From contig NZ_VITA01000002.1 in NCBI RefSeq assembly GCF_007827695.1, forward strand, positions 124,001 to 188,000: DNA of 64,000 nucleotides. The letters are read 5' to 3'. Each line of letters starts with the position of its first letter. Within the stretch, counting starts at the first letter, position 1. The notes below the pieces were generated by a model. It searched no databases. It saw only the letters and a program-made list of their open reading frames with translations, and was not told the origin of the DNA. This document shows positions 9,219 through 17,335 of the stretch, piece after piece. The DNA is from Sinorhizobium medicae (lineage in GTDB: Bacteria; Pseudomonadota; Alphaproteobacteria; Rhizobiales; Rhizobiaceae). The translations under genes were made by a program, and so were the position numbers.

Positions 9219-9970
9219 GGCTTGCGTCCGGCCAGAAGAAACTCGCTGTTGCCGTCGCCGCCGGCAATGGGTGAGGGGATCAGGCCGAGGCTCCGCCACC
9301 CCATATCGTCGACGAGCCAGCGCTCGAGTTCGGCTGCCACGGCGGGAGCGCTCTCCGGATCCTTCAGCAGCCCGGCCTTGCTGATCGCATCGCGGCCGGC
9401 CTCGAACTGCGGCTTGACGAGCAGGACGCAACAGGCTCCGGGCTCTGCCAGCCCGAGTGCCGGCGGCAGTGCCAGCTTCAGCGAGATGAAGGAGACGTCC
9501 GAAACGATGAAGGTGACGGCGCGCTCACCGATGTCGTCGCGTGTCATCGATCGGGCGTTCAGCCCTTCGATATTCGTCACGCGCGGGTCTTCGGCGACGC
9601 GCGGATGTATCTGCCCATGCCCGACATCGACGGCGACCACATGCGCGGCACCGCGTTTCAGCAACACCTCGGTAAAGCCGCCGGTCGAGGCTCCGACGTC
9701 GAGACAGGTCTGCTCCGATGGATCCAGGCCAAAGTGATCGAGCGCCGTCAGGAGCTTCAATGCCGCACGCGAAACATAGTCCTGCGCCGGATCGTCAATG
9801 GCCAGAGTAACGCCTTCCGCAAAGGTGGAGGACGGCTTGGTGACGGTACGGCCGTCTACCTTGACGGTTCCCCTCTGGATTGCATCGCGGGCGCGAGCGC
9901 GGCTGGCGACCAGCCCCCGGTTCAGGAGCAGTTGGTCGAGGCGGATGGTCATCTGTGTATCTTGGGACAT
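9215..9970 (-). CDS. tlyA: TlyA-family 2'-O-methyltransferase (hemolysin A-like)
   Basis: A 251-residue protein with an N-terminal S4 RNA-binding domain (RLDQLLLNRGLVASRARARD) and an FtsJ-like Rossmann methyltransferase domain (CLDVGASTGGFTEVLL, VAVDVGHGQ, ISLKLALP, LVKPQFEAG). TlyA proteins methylate ribose in rRNA; some also have pore-forming or hemolytic activity. It is the middle gene of dxs-tlyA-rumA, all on the minus strand, and shares four bases with the next gene. The start may be the first Met or the Met seven codons in. The 113-base gap from dxs holds an unusual tandem-repeat array. Confidence 0.9.
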   Translation of the reverse strand: MSQDTQMTIRLDQLLLNRGLVASRARARDAIQRGTVKVDGRTVTKPSSTFAEGVTLAIDDPAQDYVSRAALKLLTALDHFGLDPSEQTCLDVGASTGGFTEVLLKRGAAHVVAVDVGHGQIHPRVAEDPRVTNIEGLNARSMTRDDIGERAVTFIVSDVSFISLKLALPPALGLAEPGACCVLLVKPQFEAGRDAISKAGLLKDPESAPAVAAELERWLVDDMGWRSLGLIPSPIAGGDGNSEFLLAGRKP

Positions 9971-10000
9971 TGGCCGTCATCGCGCGTCGAGCGCCGCAAT

Positions 10001-10077
10001 GCAAGTGGACTCTTGGGCAAGTGGACTCTTGGGCAAGCGAACGCCCGGCAGGCGAACGCTCGGCAGGCGAACGCTCG
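10001..10077. repeat. Tandem repeat array between dxs and tlyA
   Basis: Two identical 16-base units (GCAAGTGGACTCTTGG at 10001 and 10017) run straight into three 15-base units (GCAAGCGAACGCCCG at 10033, then two identical GCAGGCGAACGCTCG at 10048 and 10063). All five units begin GCAAG or GCAGG, so both sets may come from one ancestral unit. The array fills most of the space between the dxs stop and the tlyA start. Confidence 0.9.
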
Positions 10078-10083
10078 GACGGC

Positions 10084-12021
10084 TTAGCCGGCGGCGCCGA
10101 GGCCTACGCCGCGTTTCTGGCCGAGTGCCTTGAACACAGTGGAAACGATGCCGGCACGATCGAGCCCTGCACGGGTATACATCGCTTCCGGTTTTGCCTG
10201 CTCCATCCAGACGTCGGGCATAATCATGGGGCGCACTTTGAGGCCCCCGTCGATCAGGCCTTCTTCGGCCAAAAACTGCAGAACGTGGCTTGCGAAGCCG
10301 CCGACCGCCCCTTCCTCGATGGTGATCAGAACCTCGTGATGGCGGGCAAGCTGCCGGATCAGGTCATGATCGAGCGGCTTGGCGAAGCGGGCGTCGGCCA
10401 CAGTTGTCGAAAGGCCGGCGGCATCCAGGTATTCGGCAGCCAACAGACAGTCGGCAAGCCGTGTTCCGAACGAAAGCAGCGCGACCTTGCTTCCCTGCTT
10501 GATGACCCGGCCCTTGCCGATCTCGAGAATCTCTCCGCGTTCGGGCAACTCGACACCGACGCCTTCGCCACGCGGATAACGGAACGAAATCGGACCATCG
10601 CCGTACGCCGCGGCCGTGCGCACCATGTGTTTCAGCTCCGCCTCATCGGCCGCCGCCATCACGACGAATCCCGGCAATGTGGCAAGGTAGGTCGTGTCGA
10701 AGGAGCCCGCATGGGTCGGGCCATCGGCTCCGACGAAGCCGGCCCGGTCGATCGGGAAGCGGACCGGCAAGCCCTGGATGGCCACGTCATGGACCACCTG
10801 GTCGTAGGCGCGCTGCAGGAAGGTGGAGTAGAGCGCCGCAAAAGGCTTGTACCCTTCGGCCGCAAGGCCGGCAGCGAAGGTCACGGCATGCTGTTCGGCG
10901 ATGCCGACATCGAAGCAGCGCGACGGGTGCACCGAGGCGAACCTGTCCAGCCCTGTCCCCGATGGCATGGCGGCGGTGATCGCTACGATCTTGTCGTCGA
11001 GGCTCGCCTCGAGCGTGAGCGCGTCCGCGAAGACGGAAGTATAGGCCGGGGCGTTGGGTTTCGCCTTGGCCTGAGCCCCGGTGATCACGTCGAACTTGTT
11101 GACGCCATGATACTTGTCGGCCGCTGCTTCGGCCGGCGGATAGCCTTTGCCCTTCTGTGTGACCACATGGATCAGGACCGGCCCCTTTGCGTTGTCGCGC
11201 ACGTTGCGCAGGACGGGAAGCAGGTGATCGAAGGAATGACCGTCGATCGGACCAATATGGTAGAAACCCATTTCCTCGAAAAGCGTCCCCCCGGTAACGT
11301 AGCCTCGGGCATGCTCCACGGCACGGGTGATCGCCCGGTCGACCGTCTTGCCGAGATAGGCGGTGAGCTTCTTGCCGACCTCGCGAATGCCCATATAGGT
11401 CCGCCCGGAGGCGAGCCGCGCCAGATATGCGCTCATCGCGCCCGTCGGCGGCGCGATCGACATGTCGTTGTCGTTGAGAATGACGATAAGGCGGGCATCG
11501 AGTGCGCCTGCATTGTTGAGCGCTTCGAAGGCCATGCCGGCCGACATGGCGCCATCGCCGATCACCGCGATCACATTTCGGCTTTTCCCATCGAGTTCGG
11601 CGGCGACGGCCATGCCGAGACCTGCCGAGATGGAGGTGGAGGAATGCGCAGCGCCGAAGGGGTCATATTCGCTTTCCGCCCGCCGGGTAAAGCCCGATAG
11701 CCCGTCTTCCTGGCGCAATGTCCGGATGCGGTCCCGCCGGCCGGTCAGGATCTTGTGAGGATAGCACTGATGTCCGACGTCGAAGATCAATCGGTCATGC
11801 GGCGTATCGAAGATCTTGTGGATGGCGATCGTCAGTTCGACGACGCCGAGGCCCGCTCCGAGATGTCCACCGGTGCGCGACACCGCGTCTACCATCTCTG
11901 CACGCAGTTCGGCCGCCAGCTGCGGCAGGTCCCTATCGTCGATCTTCTTCAGATCGTCGGGATATCTGACTTTATCGAGCAAGGGCGTCGCCGGCATCGG
12001 ATTGGTTGGCAGTTGTGTCAC
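10084..12021 (-). CDS. dxs: 1-deoxy-D-xylulose-5-phosphate synthase
   Basis: Thiamine-diphosphate enzyme that condenses pyruvate and glyceraldehyde 3-phosphate, the first step of the MEP isoprenoid pathway; it also feeds thiamine and pyridoxine synthesis. The GTG at 12021 gives 645 residues and has GAGG eight bases upstream. The frame extends 13 codons further, but those lack a better site. Visible motifs include [14 protein letters not shown], the ThDP/Mg motif [18 protein letters not shown] with following [14 protein letters not shown], the catalytic-Glu region [15 protein letters not shown], and [15 protein letters not shown]. It heads the dxs-tlyA-rumA set. The MEP end enzyme ispH is 31 kb away in this window. 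Confidence 0.97.
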   Translation of the reverse strand: MTQLPTNPMPATPLLDKVRYPDDLKKIDDRDLPQLAAELRAEMVDAVSRTGGHLGAGLGVVELTIAIHKIFDTPHDRLIFDVGHQCYPHKILTGRRDRIRTLRQEDGLSGFTRRAESEYDPFGAAHSSTSISAGLGMAVAAELDGKSRNVIAVIGDGAMSAGMAFEALNNAGALDARLIVILNDNDMSIAPPTGAMSAYLARLASGRTYMGIREVGKKLTAYLGKTVDRAITRAVEHARGYVTGGTLFEEMGFYHIGPIDGHSFDHLLPVLRNVRDNAKGPVLIHVVTQKGKGYPPAEAAADKYHGVNKFDVITGAQAKAKPNAPAYTSVFADALTLEASLDDKIVAITAAMPSGTGLDRFASVHPSRCFDVGIAEQHAVTFAAGLAAEGYKPFAALYSTFLQRAYDQVVHDVAIQGLPVRFPIDRAGFVGADGPTHAGSFDTTYLATLPGFVVMAAADEAELKHMVRTAAAYGDGPISFRYPRGEGVGVELPERGEILEIGKGRVIKQGSKVALLSFGTRLADCLLAAEYLDAAGLSTTVADARFAKPLDHDLIRQLARHHEVLITIEEGAVGGFASHVLQFLAEEGLIDGGLKVRPMIMPDVWMEQAKPEAMYTRAGLDRAGIVSTVFKALGQKRGVGLGAAG

Positions 12022-12210
12022 GCTGCATGCCTCATGCGCGCCGGAGGACGGCGCGCGCATTGTTGATGGTTCGTCGGAACGGCTCTTTATTAGAGGTAAT
12101 CGCCGTTGAATGCAAAATTAGGCTTTCCTGCGGCCCCGACCAAGTCCTCGATGAAGAAAACTGTGCGATCTTCCGCCGCATCCCGATCTGACGCATGAAA
12201 CGGCGTGAAC

Positions 12211-13134
12211 TCAGCTTGCCGGCAGAGGTATGAATTCCTCCTCATCCCCCGGCACGATATCGAAGCGCCCGGTGCGCCATTCTTCCTTCGCCTTGTCGAT
12301 CCTCTCCTTGGAGGAAGAAACGAAGTTCCACCAGATATGACGCGCCGAGCCGAGCGCCGTGCCACCGAACAGCATGACGTGACAGCCTGCGGGCCCTGCA
12401 GTGATGGTGATTTGGTCGCCGGGACGAAAGACGAGGAGCTGATTATCGGCGAAATGATCTCCGGCGATGATCGCTTCGCCGGAGAGAATGTAGAGCGCCC
12501 GCTCTTCCCAACTGGCCGCGAAAGGCGCGCTCTTCCCTGGCTCGATCTTCAGATCGACATAGATCGTGTCTGTGAAGGTGGAGACCGGTGAGGCCGCGCC
12601 TTCGAACTGCCCGATGACGACGCGTGCGCGCACGCCGCCATCGGTAAGATGCGGCAGCATGCGTTCCTCCGTATGCGCGAAAACCGGATTGATCTCCTCC
12701 ATGGAATCGGGAAGCGCCAGCCAGGTCTGCAGTCCTGAAAGCGAGCGCTCGTGACCGCGCTGGTTCTCCGGCGAGCGCTCCGAATGCACGATACCGCGCC
12801 CGGCCGTCATCAGGTTCACATCACCCGGGCGGATGACCATTTCGGTGCCGAGGCTGTCGCGGTGCTTGATCTCGCCGTCGAAGAGATAGGTAACGGTCGA
12901 AAGACCGATATGTGGATGCGGGCGGACGTCGATCGCCTCGCCCGCACGCAACAGCGCCGGTCCCATCCGGTCGAAGAAAATGAATGGGCCGACGAGGCGG
13001 CGTCTCGCCGTGGGCAGCGCGCGTCTGACCTGCAGCCCGCCGATATCGCTGGTACGCGGAATGATCAGATGCTCGATAGCGTCGCAGGCGGGCTTGTCCC
13101 CCGCAAGCGGATCGGGACCAGGAAAGAAGGACAT
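12211..13134 (-). CDS. Pirin family protein
   Basis: A 307-residue bicupin. The N-terminal cupin keeps the metal-binding residues of pirins: VRPHPHIGLSTVTYLFDGE (two His), and GRGIVHSERSP carrying the third His and the Glu. Pirins bind Fe(II); roles proposed for them include quercetinase activity and regulation of pyruvate metabolism, and none can be assigned here. I start at the ATG at 13134 (MSFFPGPDP), which has GGAG upstream; eight further upstream codons are possible. It is a single-gene unit. A decayed toxin gene lies divergently upstream of it. Confidence 0.88.
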   Translation of the reverse strand: MSFFPGPDPLAGDKPACDAIEHLIIPRTSDIGGLQVRRALPTARRRLVGPFIFFDRMGPALLRAGEAIDVRPHPHIGLSTVTYLFDGEIKHRDSLGTEMVIRPGDVNLMTAGRGIVHSERSPENQRGHERSLSGLQTWLALPDSMEEINPVFAHTEERMLPHLTDGGVRARVVIGQFEGAASPVSTFTDTIYVDLKIEPGKSAPFAASWEERALYILSGEAIIAGDHFADNQLLVFRPGDQITITAGPAGCHVMLFGGTALGSARHIWWNFVSSSKERIDKAKEEWRTGRFDIVPGDEEEFIPLPAS

Positions 13135-13195
13135 GGCAGGGGCTCCGGTTGGTGGCATTCACCGAAGACTACAGTCAGTGTCTCCGGCACGGTAG

Positions 13196-13481
13196 CGGCA
13201 ATCGGGAGACGGAGCGTTTCTTGATTCCAGACATCTCGAAATCTTGTGCTATATCGCAGAGGACGACCGCTTGCCGCCGAACGGACCCTGGACGCGATCG
13301 AGGACGCCGGTAACAAACTGGCGACTTTCCGAGTGGGCGACCGGGGCGGGTGAGCGGAACCTACGAAAAATCCCTCGACCGTCGTCCCTACATCGTCTCT
13401 TATGAATTGCGGGAGGTGGCGGGCCGGGAAAGCATCGTGATCGTACGTGTCATCCACACGTCGCGGGATTGGCCGCACTGA
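13196..13481 (+). pseudogene. parE-type toxin remnant, frameshifted at least twice
   Basis: Three consecutive reading frames together spell a RelE/ParE-family toxin. The frame starting at 13205 reads FLDSRHLEILCYIAEDDR, the frame from about 13270 reads LAAERTLDAIEDAGNKLA, and the frame from 13323 reads DFPSGRPGRVSGTYEKSL, continuing as RRPYIVSYELRE and ending VIVRVIHTSRDWPH with TGA at 13479-13481. The last block matches the ParE C-terminal strand 'IvRViHtaRdwp'. Each switch needs a single-base indel, no intact start is seen, and no antitoxin gene is adjacent. It occupies most of the 388 bases between pirin and xseB. Confidence 0.75.
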
Positions 13482-13522
13482 ACACTTAGAGCGGAATGTG
13501 GGCAGCTCCGGCCGAAGCGAGG

Positions 13523-13774
13523 CTACTCCGCGTCGAGCGGCTCGACGCCCTGCGGTCGGCCCGCGCGGTCCAGCCGAATTTTCTCGATACGGTCTTCCGC
13601 TGCCTTCAGCAAGGCCTCGCAATGTTTCTTGAGGGCTTCGCCGCGCTCGTAGATCTCGATCGATTTGTCGAGCGCGACGTCGCCGCGCTCAAGCGCCGAA
13701 ACGATGCGCTCCAACTCCTCGACTGCCTGTTCGAAAGAGAGAGCGGAAACGTCCTGTTGCGCGGTGTTGTTCAT
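13523..13774 (-). CDS. xseB: Exodeoxyribonuclease VII small subunit
   Basis: An 83-residue XseB protein: [40 protein letters not shown] is the family's conserved helical hairpin. It binds several-to-one to XseA to form the nuclease that degrades single-stranded DNA to oligonucleotides. It starts 3 bases after the stop of the histone-deacetylase-like gene and is co-transcribed with it; that pairing is common in rhizobia. xseA is not in this window. Confidence 0.93.
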   Translation of the reverse strand: MNNTAQQDVSALSFEQAVEELERIVSALERGDVALDKSIEIYERGEALKKHCEALLKAAEDRIEKIRLDRAGRPQGVEPLDAE

Positions 13775-13777
13775 AAA

Positions 13778-14707
13778 TTACCCTCTCATCAATCTCAGTA
13801 TATGCAGGCCGGCCGATTCGGCGAGTCCCTGCAAGTCATATCCGCCCTCGAGCAGGCTGACGATGCGGTTGCCGGCACTCCTGCCGGCGATGTCGATGAG
13901 GCGACCCGTCGCCCAGTCGAAATCCTCTCCTACCAGATTGATCTGGGCCAGGGGATCGCGGTGGTGGGCATCGAAACCGGCGGAGATCAGAAGGAGATCG
14001 GGACGGAAATTCTCGAGCGCCGGCAGCACGCGTGTCCGGAAGGCGTCGCGGAAATGCTCGCTGCCGCTGTTGGGTGAAAGGGGCGCATTGACGATATTGT
14101 TCCTGACACCCGTTTCGTCCTTCGCTCCGGTGCCGGGATAAAGCGGGATCTGGTGGGTGGAGCAAAAGAGCACCGAAGGGTCATCCCAGAAAATGTCCTG
14201 CGTACCGTTGCCATGGTGGACGTCCCAGTCGACGATGGCGACGCGCTCCGCCCCGTGCGCCCTCTGCGCATAGCGTGCTGCAATCGCCACGTTGTTGAAG
14301 AAACAGAAGCCCATCACCTTGTTCTTCTCGGCGTGGTGGCCGGGCGGGCGGGCGGCGATGAAGGCGTTGTCCGCTTCGCCCTTGAAGACGGCATCCACGG
14401 CCGCGACAGCACCGCCGATACCGGTCAATGCGGCCACGAGGCTTTGGGGGGTGGCATAGGTATCGGCTTCGAGCTGGTTGATGTCCTCGTCCGGAATCCC
14501 CCGTTTGACCCCCCGCAGATGCTCTTCCGCATGGGCGAGCAGCACCAGGTCCTCATCGCCTATCGGTGCCTCGACCCGCTCGAGATCGGCGAAATTCGGG
14601 TGCTCCAGCGCGAGGTTCAGCGCCTTGAGCCGATCGGGACGTTCGGGGTGCCCTCCGGGAACGCCGTGCTCCAGGAAGACCGTGTTTTCATAGAGTTTCG
14701 TCGTCAT
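13778..14707 (-). CDS. Histone deacetylase family (acetylpolyamine amidohydrolase-like)
   Basis: A 309-residue zinc-dependent deacetylase of the HDAC superfamily. Motifs in order: EHGVPGGHPERPDRL, ARPPGHHAEKNKVMGFCFFNN (tandem His charge relay), VAIVDWDVHHGNGTQDIF (zinc Asp and His), and ISAGFDAHHRDPL (zinc Asp). Catalytic residues are therefore intact. Bacterial members act on acetylated polyamines, acetoin-related substrates or proteins; the substrate here is unknown. It is the first gene of the pair with xseB. Confidence 0.9.
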   Translation of the reverse strand: MTTKLYENTVFLEHGVPGGHPERPDRLKALNLALEHPNFADLERVEAPIGDEDLVLLAHAEEHLRGVKRGIPDEDINQLEADTYATPQSLVAALTGIGGAVAAVDAVFKGEADNAFIAARPPGHHAEKNKVMGFCFFNNVAIAARYAQRAHGAERVAIVDWDVHHGNGTQDIFWDDPSVLFCSTHQIPLYPGTGAKDETGVRNNIVNAPLSPNSGSEHFRDAFRTRVLPALENFRPDLLLISAGFDAHHRDPLAQINLVGEDFDWATGRLIDIAGRSAGNRIVSLLEGGYDLQGLAESAGLHILRLMRG

Positions 14708-14770
14708 TCGCCGAAACTAGTGCGCATGCTTGTCAAAATCCATGCCGCGTGACGCGAAACCGCCGATTTT

Positions 14771-15739
14771 TCAACAGCGCGGATCGAGCAGGATCTTGCC
14801 GTCGCGGCCTGGGTCGGCCTGATGTGCCAGGGCATCGGCAAGCCGGCTGAGGGGGTAGGTTGCGGCGACGAGGCTTGCGAAGAGGCCGCTCTGCAGTCCC
14901 GCAAAACTGCGGAGGAAGGCGGCCTCAAGCGCATCGCGGCCAGCGGAATGCACCCAGGTTCTGAGCCAGAGAAAATCAAAGCGGACGTCCGGCCTGTCGC
15001 CGATCGCCGCCGGCGGCACCGGAATGCCGCTGAGCGCACCATATTGGATGAAGGTCCCGCCGGGACGAATGGAGTGCCTGATCAGTTCGCCCGCCGGCGT
15101 GCCGCCGACGGCATCCAGCACCGCGTCGAATTGGCTGCCTGAGGGGAGATCGCCGACCTCGGCCACCACGACCCGGTGTGCCTGACCAAGACGGACGCGG
15201 GTCTTTTCGCTGCGAAGCATGGCGGTTGGCACCGCACCTTGGAGCGCAAGCAACTTTACCAGCATGCCGCCTATGGCCGATCCCGCCGCGGTGACGCCGA
15301 CCTCGATGCCTTGCAGCGAGCCGAAATGCGTGCGGAGCGCCTCCACGAGCCTGAGTGCCGTCAAGGGGTTGACGTAGCTCATTGCCGCCTGCGCATCCGC
15401 GATATCGTCCGGCACGCGAAAGCACCACTCACCCGGTCGAAGGACAAACTGCTGCCATAGCCCGCTCGCACCGATAGGAACGACCCGGTCGCCGGGCTTG
15501 AAATCCCGCACATCGGCCCCGACCCGTCTGACGATGCCGACGCCCTCGAAGCCCGGGACAAAGGGCAGCGTGGTTCGCGCGCTGTAGGCGCCCGTGACGG
15601 GGATCAGATCCGAAGGGTTGATTGCCGCGAGCGATATCTCGACCTCGACCTCGCCCGCACGCGGAGCAGCGCGAGGTGCTTCCACGAGTTCGATGACTTG
15701 TTCGGGTTCGCCAAACTGTCTAACGAGAGTGGAGCGCAT
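14771..15739 (-). CDS. MDR-family oxidoreductase (quinone / 2-enoyl reductase-like)
   Basis: This 322-residue NAD(P)H-dependent medium-chain reductase has the GroES-like N-terminal domain (EISLAAINPSDLIPVTGAY, VPGFEGVGIVRRVG) and a Rossmann domain (VTAAGSAIGGMLVKLLALQG). The catalytic-zinc cysteine of true alcohol dehydrogenases is absent, and the NPSD motif fits the quinone-oxidoreductase or mitochondrial-type trans-2-enoyl-CoA reductase branch. The ATG at 15739 (MRSTLVRQFGEPEQV) is the natural N-terminus; upstream codons overlap the divergent thioesterase. Only 13 bases separate the two start codons, so their promoters must lie within each other's coding sequence. Confidence 0.85.
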   Translation of the reverse strand: MRSTLVRQFGEPEQVIELVEAPRAAPRAGEVEVEISLAAINPSDLIPVTGAYSARTTLPFVPGFEGVGIVRRVGADVRDFKPGDRVVPIGASGLWQQFVLRPGEWCFRVPDDIADAQAAMSYVNPLTALRLVEALRTHFGSLQGIEVGVTAAGSAIGGMLVKLLALQGAVPTAMLRSEKTRVRLGQAHRVVVAEVGDLPSGSQFDAVLDAVGGTPAGELIRHSIRPGGTFIQYGALSGIPVPPAAIGDRPDVRFDFLWLRTWVHSAGRDALEAAFLRSFAGLQSGLFASLVAATYPLSRLADALAHQADPGRDGKILLDPRC

Positions 15740-15752
15740 CAGGGAGCCTCGC

Positions 15753-16154
15753 ATGGATGGCATAGAGCGGGAAAATGTCACGGAGATCCGCATTCCGTTC
15801 CGCGATATAGACATGCATGGTCACATGCACAATGCAGCCTATTATGCGCATGCCGAAGCGGCGCTCGCCAATCTCTGGCGGCACCGGCCGGCAGTCGCTG
15901 AGGAACCGGCCTATCTCGTCCGCCGCTCCGCCTGCATCTTTCACCGCGGCCTGCGTTTCGATGAGCCTGCACGCTTCACCGTTACCGTCGCGAAAATCGG
16001 CGGCAGCTCGGTAGGTTTCGCTGTGCGCGTCGAGACCGGCGACAAGCTTTCGGCGGAGGTCGAGATCGTTTGGGTGGCGGTCGATCGTGCCCGCCATCAA
16101 CCGGTACAACTGCCGGCGCCAACTCGGGAATGGCTCGCCGGCTACAGCGTCTGA
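15753..16154 (+). CDS. Acyl-CoA thioesterase, 4HBT hotdog fold
   Basis: A 133-residue hotdog-fold protein. It opens with IRIPFRDIDMHGHMHNAAYYAHAEAAL, a variant of the 4HBT active-site helix (D.D..GHVNN..Y) in which His-Asn replaces Asn-Asn. The start at 15753 has GGGAG six bases upstream. It probably hydrolyses a small or medium acyl-CoA. It is divergent to the MDR reductase, and its 3' end overlaps the end of the convergent thiolase gene by 13 bases. Confidence 0.82.
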   Translation: MDGIERENVTEIRIPFRDIDMHGHMHNAAYYAHAEAALANLWRHRPAVAEEPAYLVRRSACIFHRGLRFDEPARFTVTVAKIGGSSVGFAVRVETGDKLSAEVEIVWVAVDRARHQPVQLPAPTREWLAGYSV

Positions 16155-17335
16155 TCCGGCCTGTAGCTGCGGAAGTGCGCGACGATCCCCATGCCGCCAC
16201 CGATACCCATCACCGCAAGCCCCTCCGTGCGGGATGACGTCGTCAGCATCTGCGAAAAGAGCCGGACCACCAGAATGGCGCCGGACGCGCCATAGGGATG
16301 CCCAAGCGCGATCGCGCCGCCCTCGCGATTGATGCGTTCGGGTGCGATGTCGAGCCGGTCGAGGCTGCCCAAGACTTGCGAGGCAAAGGCCTCGTTGAAT
16401 TCGATGAAGTCGACCCCCGCCGGGTCGAGCGCGGGATTGCGCGCGCGAAGCTTGGCCATGGCGGGAACTGGGCCGAGTCCGAGAAGGTTCGGGTCGATCC
16501 CCGCCGTCGCTGCGTCGGCGAACACGAGGCCGAAGCGTGCACCGAGCCTCTGCGCCTCCGCAAGGTTCGTCACCAGTACCATCGCCGCACCGTCGTTTAC
16601 GGGGCAGGCATTGCCGGCCGTGACCGTGCCGCCCTCGACGAACGCAGGCTTCAGCCGGGACAGTGTCTCGGCCGAGGCGTTGGCGCGCGGGCACTCGTCC
16701 CTGGCAATCGTACCGGCTGCTGTCGATACGGGTACGATCTCCCGGGCAAACCGGCCGGCGTTTTCGGCCGCCACGGCGCGTCGGTGACTTTCGAGCGCGA
16801 ACCTGTCCTGCCGGTCACGCGAGATGCCGCAGGCGGTGGCGACGTACTCGGCAGCAACCCCCATGTCCGGATCGCCGATCGAGTCGGGTGCCATTCGCGC
16901 GCGTTTGACGGGCTGAAGCTCTTCGCCGCGTGTGAGCGGGGGCCGCAGCCGAATATGGGCGCGGCTGGCGCTCTCTGTGCCGCCGGCAATATAAAAACGT
17001 CCGGCGCCGGCCTGGATCTGGCGAGCCGCAAGCACGATTGCCTCCAGTCCCGAGCCACATTGGCGGTCGACGGTGACACCGGGAATGGAAATGGGCAATC
17101 CCGCTTCGAGCGCCGCGAGGCGCGCGAGATTGCCGGCACTGTTTGCGGCATTGCCGACGAGGACGTCGTCGATCTCCCCACGGTCGATGCCTGTATTTGC
17201 AACGATCTTTTCGATCAGCAGGGCGGCAAGGCTCGCCGGTTCGATCGCGGCAAGGCTGCCGTTGACGCGGCAGACCGGCGTGCGCAGCGCGGCGATGAGA
17301 ACCGGGGTGCGAGTGGGATCAGGCAAGGCGTTCAA
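16142..17335 (-). CDS. Thiolase family protein (YhfS-like), lacking one catalytic Cys
   Basis: An approximately 397-residue thiolase-fold protein. The nucleophile region DRQCGSGLEAIVLAARQI is intact, as are NEAFASQ and GGAIALGHPYGASG. The C-terminal catalytic cysteine, normally in a CIGGGxG motif, is glycine here (AVMGIGGGMGIVAHF), so normal Claisen chemistry may be impaired. No ATG is available; the TTG at 17335 has GGAGGAG ten bases upstream and is my choice, with TTG 17326 or 17356 possible. It overlaps the end of the ligase gene and is the fifth gene of the bioMNY operon. The ligase-thiolase pair after bioY resembles Bacillus yhfU-yhfT-yhfS, which is in the biotin regulon. Confidence 0.85.
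   Translation of the reverse strand: MNALPDPTRTPVLIAALRTPVCRVNGSLAAIEPASLAALLIEKIVANTGIDRGEIDDVLVGNAANSAGNLARLAALEAGLPISIPGVTVDRQCGSGLEAIVLAARQIQAGAGRFYIAGGTESASRAHIRLRPPLTRGEELQPVKRARMAPDSIGDPDMGVAAEYVATACGISRDRQDRFALESHRRAVAAENAGRFAREIVPVSTAAGTIARDECPRANASAETLSRLKPAFVEGGTVTAGNACPVNDGAAMVLVTNLAEAQRLGARFGLVFADAATAGIDPNLLGLGPVPAMAKLRARNPALDPAGVDFIEFNEAFASQVLGSLDRLDIAPERINREGGAIALGHPYGASGAILVVRLFSQMLTTSSRTEGLAVMGIGGGMGIVAHFRSYRPDQTL

Noticed and set aside
9880..11700. A 606-codon plus-strand frame opposite dxs
   Set aside because: dxs on the minus strand has all family motifs; the plus-strand frame starts within the tlyA region and the tandem repeats and has no recognisable domain.
13487..13522. 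Possible extra RIME fragment (AGAGCGGAATG) after the parE remnant
   Set aside because: Match is about ten bases and could be chance.
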